Assembly (NCBI RefSeq): GCF_019075875.1
Contig: NZ_JAHOOZ010000004.1
Span: forward strand, 186,001-250,000
Length of the DNA: 64,000 bases
Direction: 5' to 3'
Source of the DNA: Novosphingobium sp. G106
Lineage (GTDB): Bacteria > Pseudomonadota > Alphaproteobacteria > Sphingomonadales > Sphingomonadaceae
Shown here one piece after another: positions 62,888 through 64,000 of the stretch. Made by a program: the position numbers and the translations under genes. How positions within the stretch are numbered: the first letter of the stretch is position 1; every line of letters starts with the position of its first letter. The notes below the pieces were generated by a model, which worked only from the letters and a program-made list of their open reading frames with translations, did not search any database and was not told the origin of the DNA.

Positions 62888-63161
62888 GGGAATTCTCCCG
62901 CATGGACGTGTGGCGCCGACACCAGCGCATCCCAGATTGGATGGGCGCGCGGACCGCGGCAGCGAGGAACCAGAGCGTGAGCAGCAACAGGCCGCAGACG
63001 GCCGCGGCCTGCATTGCGATGAATAGAGAGAGTAGTCCCGCAGGATCGGCCTGGCGCGCTTCGTGCAGCGCCTTGCTCGACAGCGCGAAAAGGGCGCCAA
63101 GGTCGAGCGCGGCGAAGACGGCGAATGATTTGCGCGCGGTGGCCGGAGACCAAGTGGCCAT
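62874..63161 (-). CDS. Small membrane protein of the transfer operon
   Basis: 95 residues from ATG 63161 (MATWSPATARKSFAVFAALDLGALF); the frame opens at 63182. Two membrane segments (about residues 13-31 and 44-69) are followed by a basic tail (RWCRRHTSMRENSHVQG). It overlaps traV and dsbC-like genes. No family named. Confidence 0.6.
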   Translation of the reverse strand: MATWSPATARKSFAVFAALDLGALFALSSKALHEARQADPAGLLSLFIAMQAAAVCGLLLLTLWFLAAAVRAPIQSGMRWCRRHTSMRENSHVQG

Positions 63162-63988
63162 CAGCTGCCTCCCTTGATCCACTGCTCGAGAAAGTCGCGC
63201 GGGCGGAACCCTTCGAGCACCGCGCCGTCATCGCGAACGATGACCGGCGTGCCGGTAAAGCCCTTCTCGCGGGCGAAGCGCTCATTGGCATCGAGGCCCG
63301 AGGTGTCGCAGCTCGCGCCGGGCAGGGTCTCGCCGGCATAGGCGGCGCGCACGGCCCGGGCCTTGTCGCGCGCGCAATAGACCCGGTTGGCGAGATCGCG
63401 GCTGCCGAGCACCGAGATCGGCCGCTCGATCACGCGCACGTCCATCTGTTCGAGCGTGCTCGCGAGCGCGCGGCAATATCCGCAGCGGAAGTCGGTGAAG
63501 ATCGTAACGGTACGGCCGGCGGGCTTGCCCCAGACGATCGCGCCCGAATTGCCCAGCCCGGCCAGATCGACCTTCGCCGGCACAGTCGGCCGAGCCTTTG
63601 CTTCGCGGGTCAGCTGCGGCGCCTCGCTTTCTTCGCGCCCGGCTGATTGAGCGCCAACCTGGACGCTCGCCGCCGCCCCGCCGAGCAGCATATCGGGATT
63701 GATCTCGAGGAGCTTGGCCGCGGTCAGGTCCTGGCGCGTCTCCATGTCGTAGAGCCGGCCGACGAAGAGGTAGCGCGCGCCGGCGTCGGTGTAGAACAGC
63801 GTCTTGCCGGCGACCACTTCGCAAAGCCCCTCGATCTTGCTGCAGTCGACCGCGCTGACCTTGGTCTTGGGCAGGCGGGCCTTGAGGAGCTGGCCGACGC
63901 GCGCGCCATCGACCGGACTTGCGGCCAGGACAGCGACAGAGGCCGTAGCGGCGATGAGCGCGGCAAGTCCCGCAATTCTCCAATTCAT
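63161..63988 (-). CDS. dsbC: DsbC-like thiol:disulfide isomerase of the transfer operon
   Basis: 275 residues with a signal peptide (residues about 5-23). The N-terminal DsbC dimer-type region is followed by the thioredoxin-like domain TVTIFTDFRCGYCRALASTLEQMDVRVIERPISVLGSRD, with CGYC at residues 169-172. C-terminal GFTGTPVIVRDDGAVLEGFRPRDFL has the cis-Pro loop (TGTPV). It probably folds the Cys-rich TraN, TraU and TraH in the periplasm. It is the last gene before the right edge; its upstream transfer genes are outside. Confidence 0.92.
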   Translation of the reverse strand: MNWRIAGLAALIAATASVAVLAASPVDGARVGQLLKARLPKTKVSAVDCSKIEGLCEVVAGKTLFYTDAGARYLFVGRLYDMETRQDLTAAKLLEINPDMLLGGAAASVQVGAQSAGREESEAPQLTREAKARPTVPAKVDLAGLGNSGAIVWGKPAGRTVTIFTDFRCGYCRALASTLEQMDVRVIERPISVLGSRDLANRVYCARDKARAVRAAYAGETLPGASCDTSGLDANERFAREKGFTGTPVIVRDDGAVLEGFRPRDFLEQWIKGGS

Positions 63989-64000
63989 CGAATGAACCCT

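Noticed and set aside
1..64000. CRISPR arrays, tRNA and rRNA genes, replication origin
   Set aside because: I saw no regularly spaced repeats, no cloverleaf or rRNA-like stretches, and no iteron set or Rep protein.

Overview
The window is a high-GC segment, most likely a plasmid or other conjugative accessory element of a sphingomonad (Sphingobium, Novosphingobium, Sphingomonas and relatives). I infer this from the protein style, the copAB/cus/czc architecture, a MucR/Ros regulator, a SciP-type protein and an F-type transfer operon of the sphingomonad plasmid kind. It has three parts: metal resistance (1 to about 40.9 kb), a patchwork of small regulatory, toxin-antitoxin and insertion-scar genes (about 40.9 to 47.9 kb), and a conjugation operon on the minus strand (47.9 to 64 kb) that runs off the right edge.

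Metal resistance. Bases 1-11021 hold a copper/silver block: the end of copA, copB, a DUF305 membrane protein, a DUF411 protein, two small exported Met/Cys-rich proteins, then cusCBA with two separate CusF-like genes (a third CusF-like domain is fused to CusB). Bases 11210-14023 hold a YncE-like beta-propeller and an nreA/nreB-like pair (DUF156 repressor and MFS exporter with a His-rich tail), with two G-tract palindromes between the divergent genes. A first czcCBA operon (14100-20181) follows. Then comes a lead-type pbr cluster: UppP (pbrB-like), a P1B-2 ATPase (pbrA-like), a MerR regulator (pbrR-like) and a cytochrome c/FTR1 permease (pbrT-like). Three copies of the MerR-type promoter/operator with a 19-bp spacer are visible: before pbrA, before pbrT, and before a second czcCBA operon (26774-33952) that also carries a PII-like DUF190 protein and an SRPBCC protein. 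A P1B-4 ATPase with one frameshift, a ZIP transporter and a CDF transporter end the metal part.

Patchwork. Bases 39620-41575 carry a decayed serine resolvase and a chimeric ORF made of two transposase remnants, so this is a recombination junction. Then come RES-Xre and VapBC toxin-antitoxin pairs, a universal stress protein, a SciP homologue, a Lar-like zinc-ribbon protein, a MucR/Ros regulator and several small unknowns.

Conjugation. Read leftward from the right edge the order is dsbC-like, small membrane protein, traV, traC, small membrane protein, trbI, S26 peptidase (traF-type), traW, traU, trbC, traN, an unknown gene, thioredoxin-like traF, traH, traG. Most start and stop codons overlap, as in one long transcript. 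traG ends in an M15-like peptidase domain whose last metal-binding motif is put out of frame by one extra base in a six-G run.

The main points to follow up are the three-site PbrR regulon, the two frameshifts (ATPase at about 36010 and traG at 47960-47965), and the repeated design of a small His-rich exported protein heading each czc operon.
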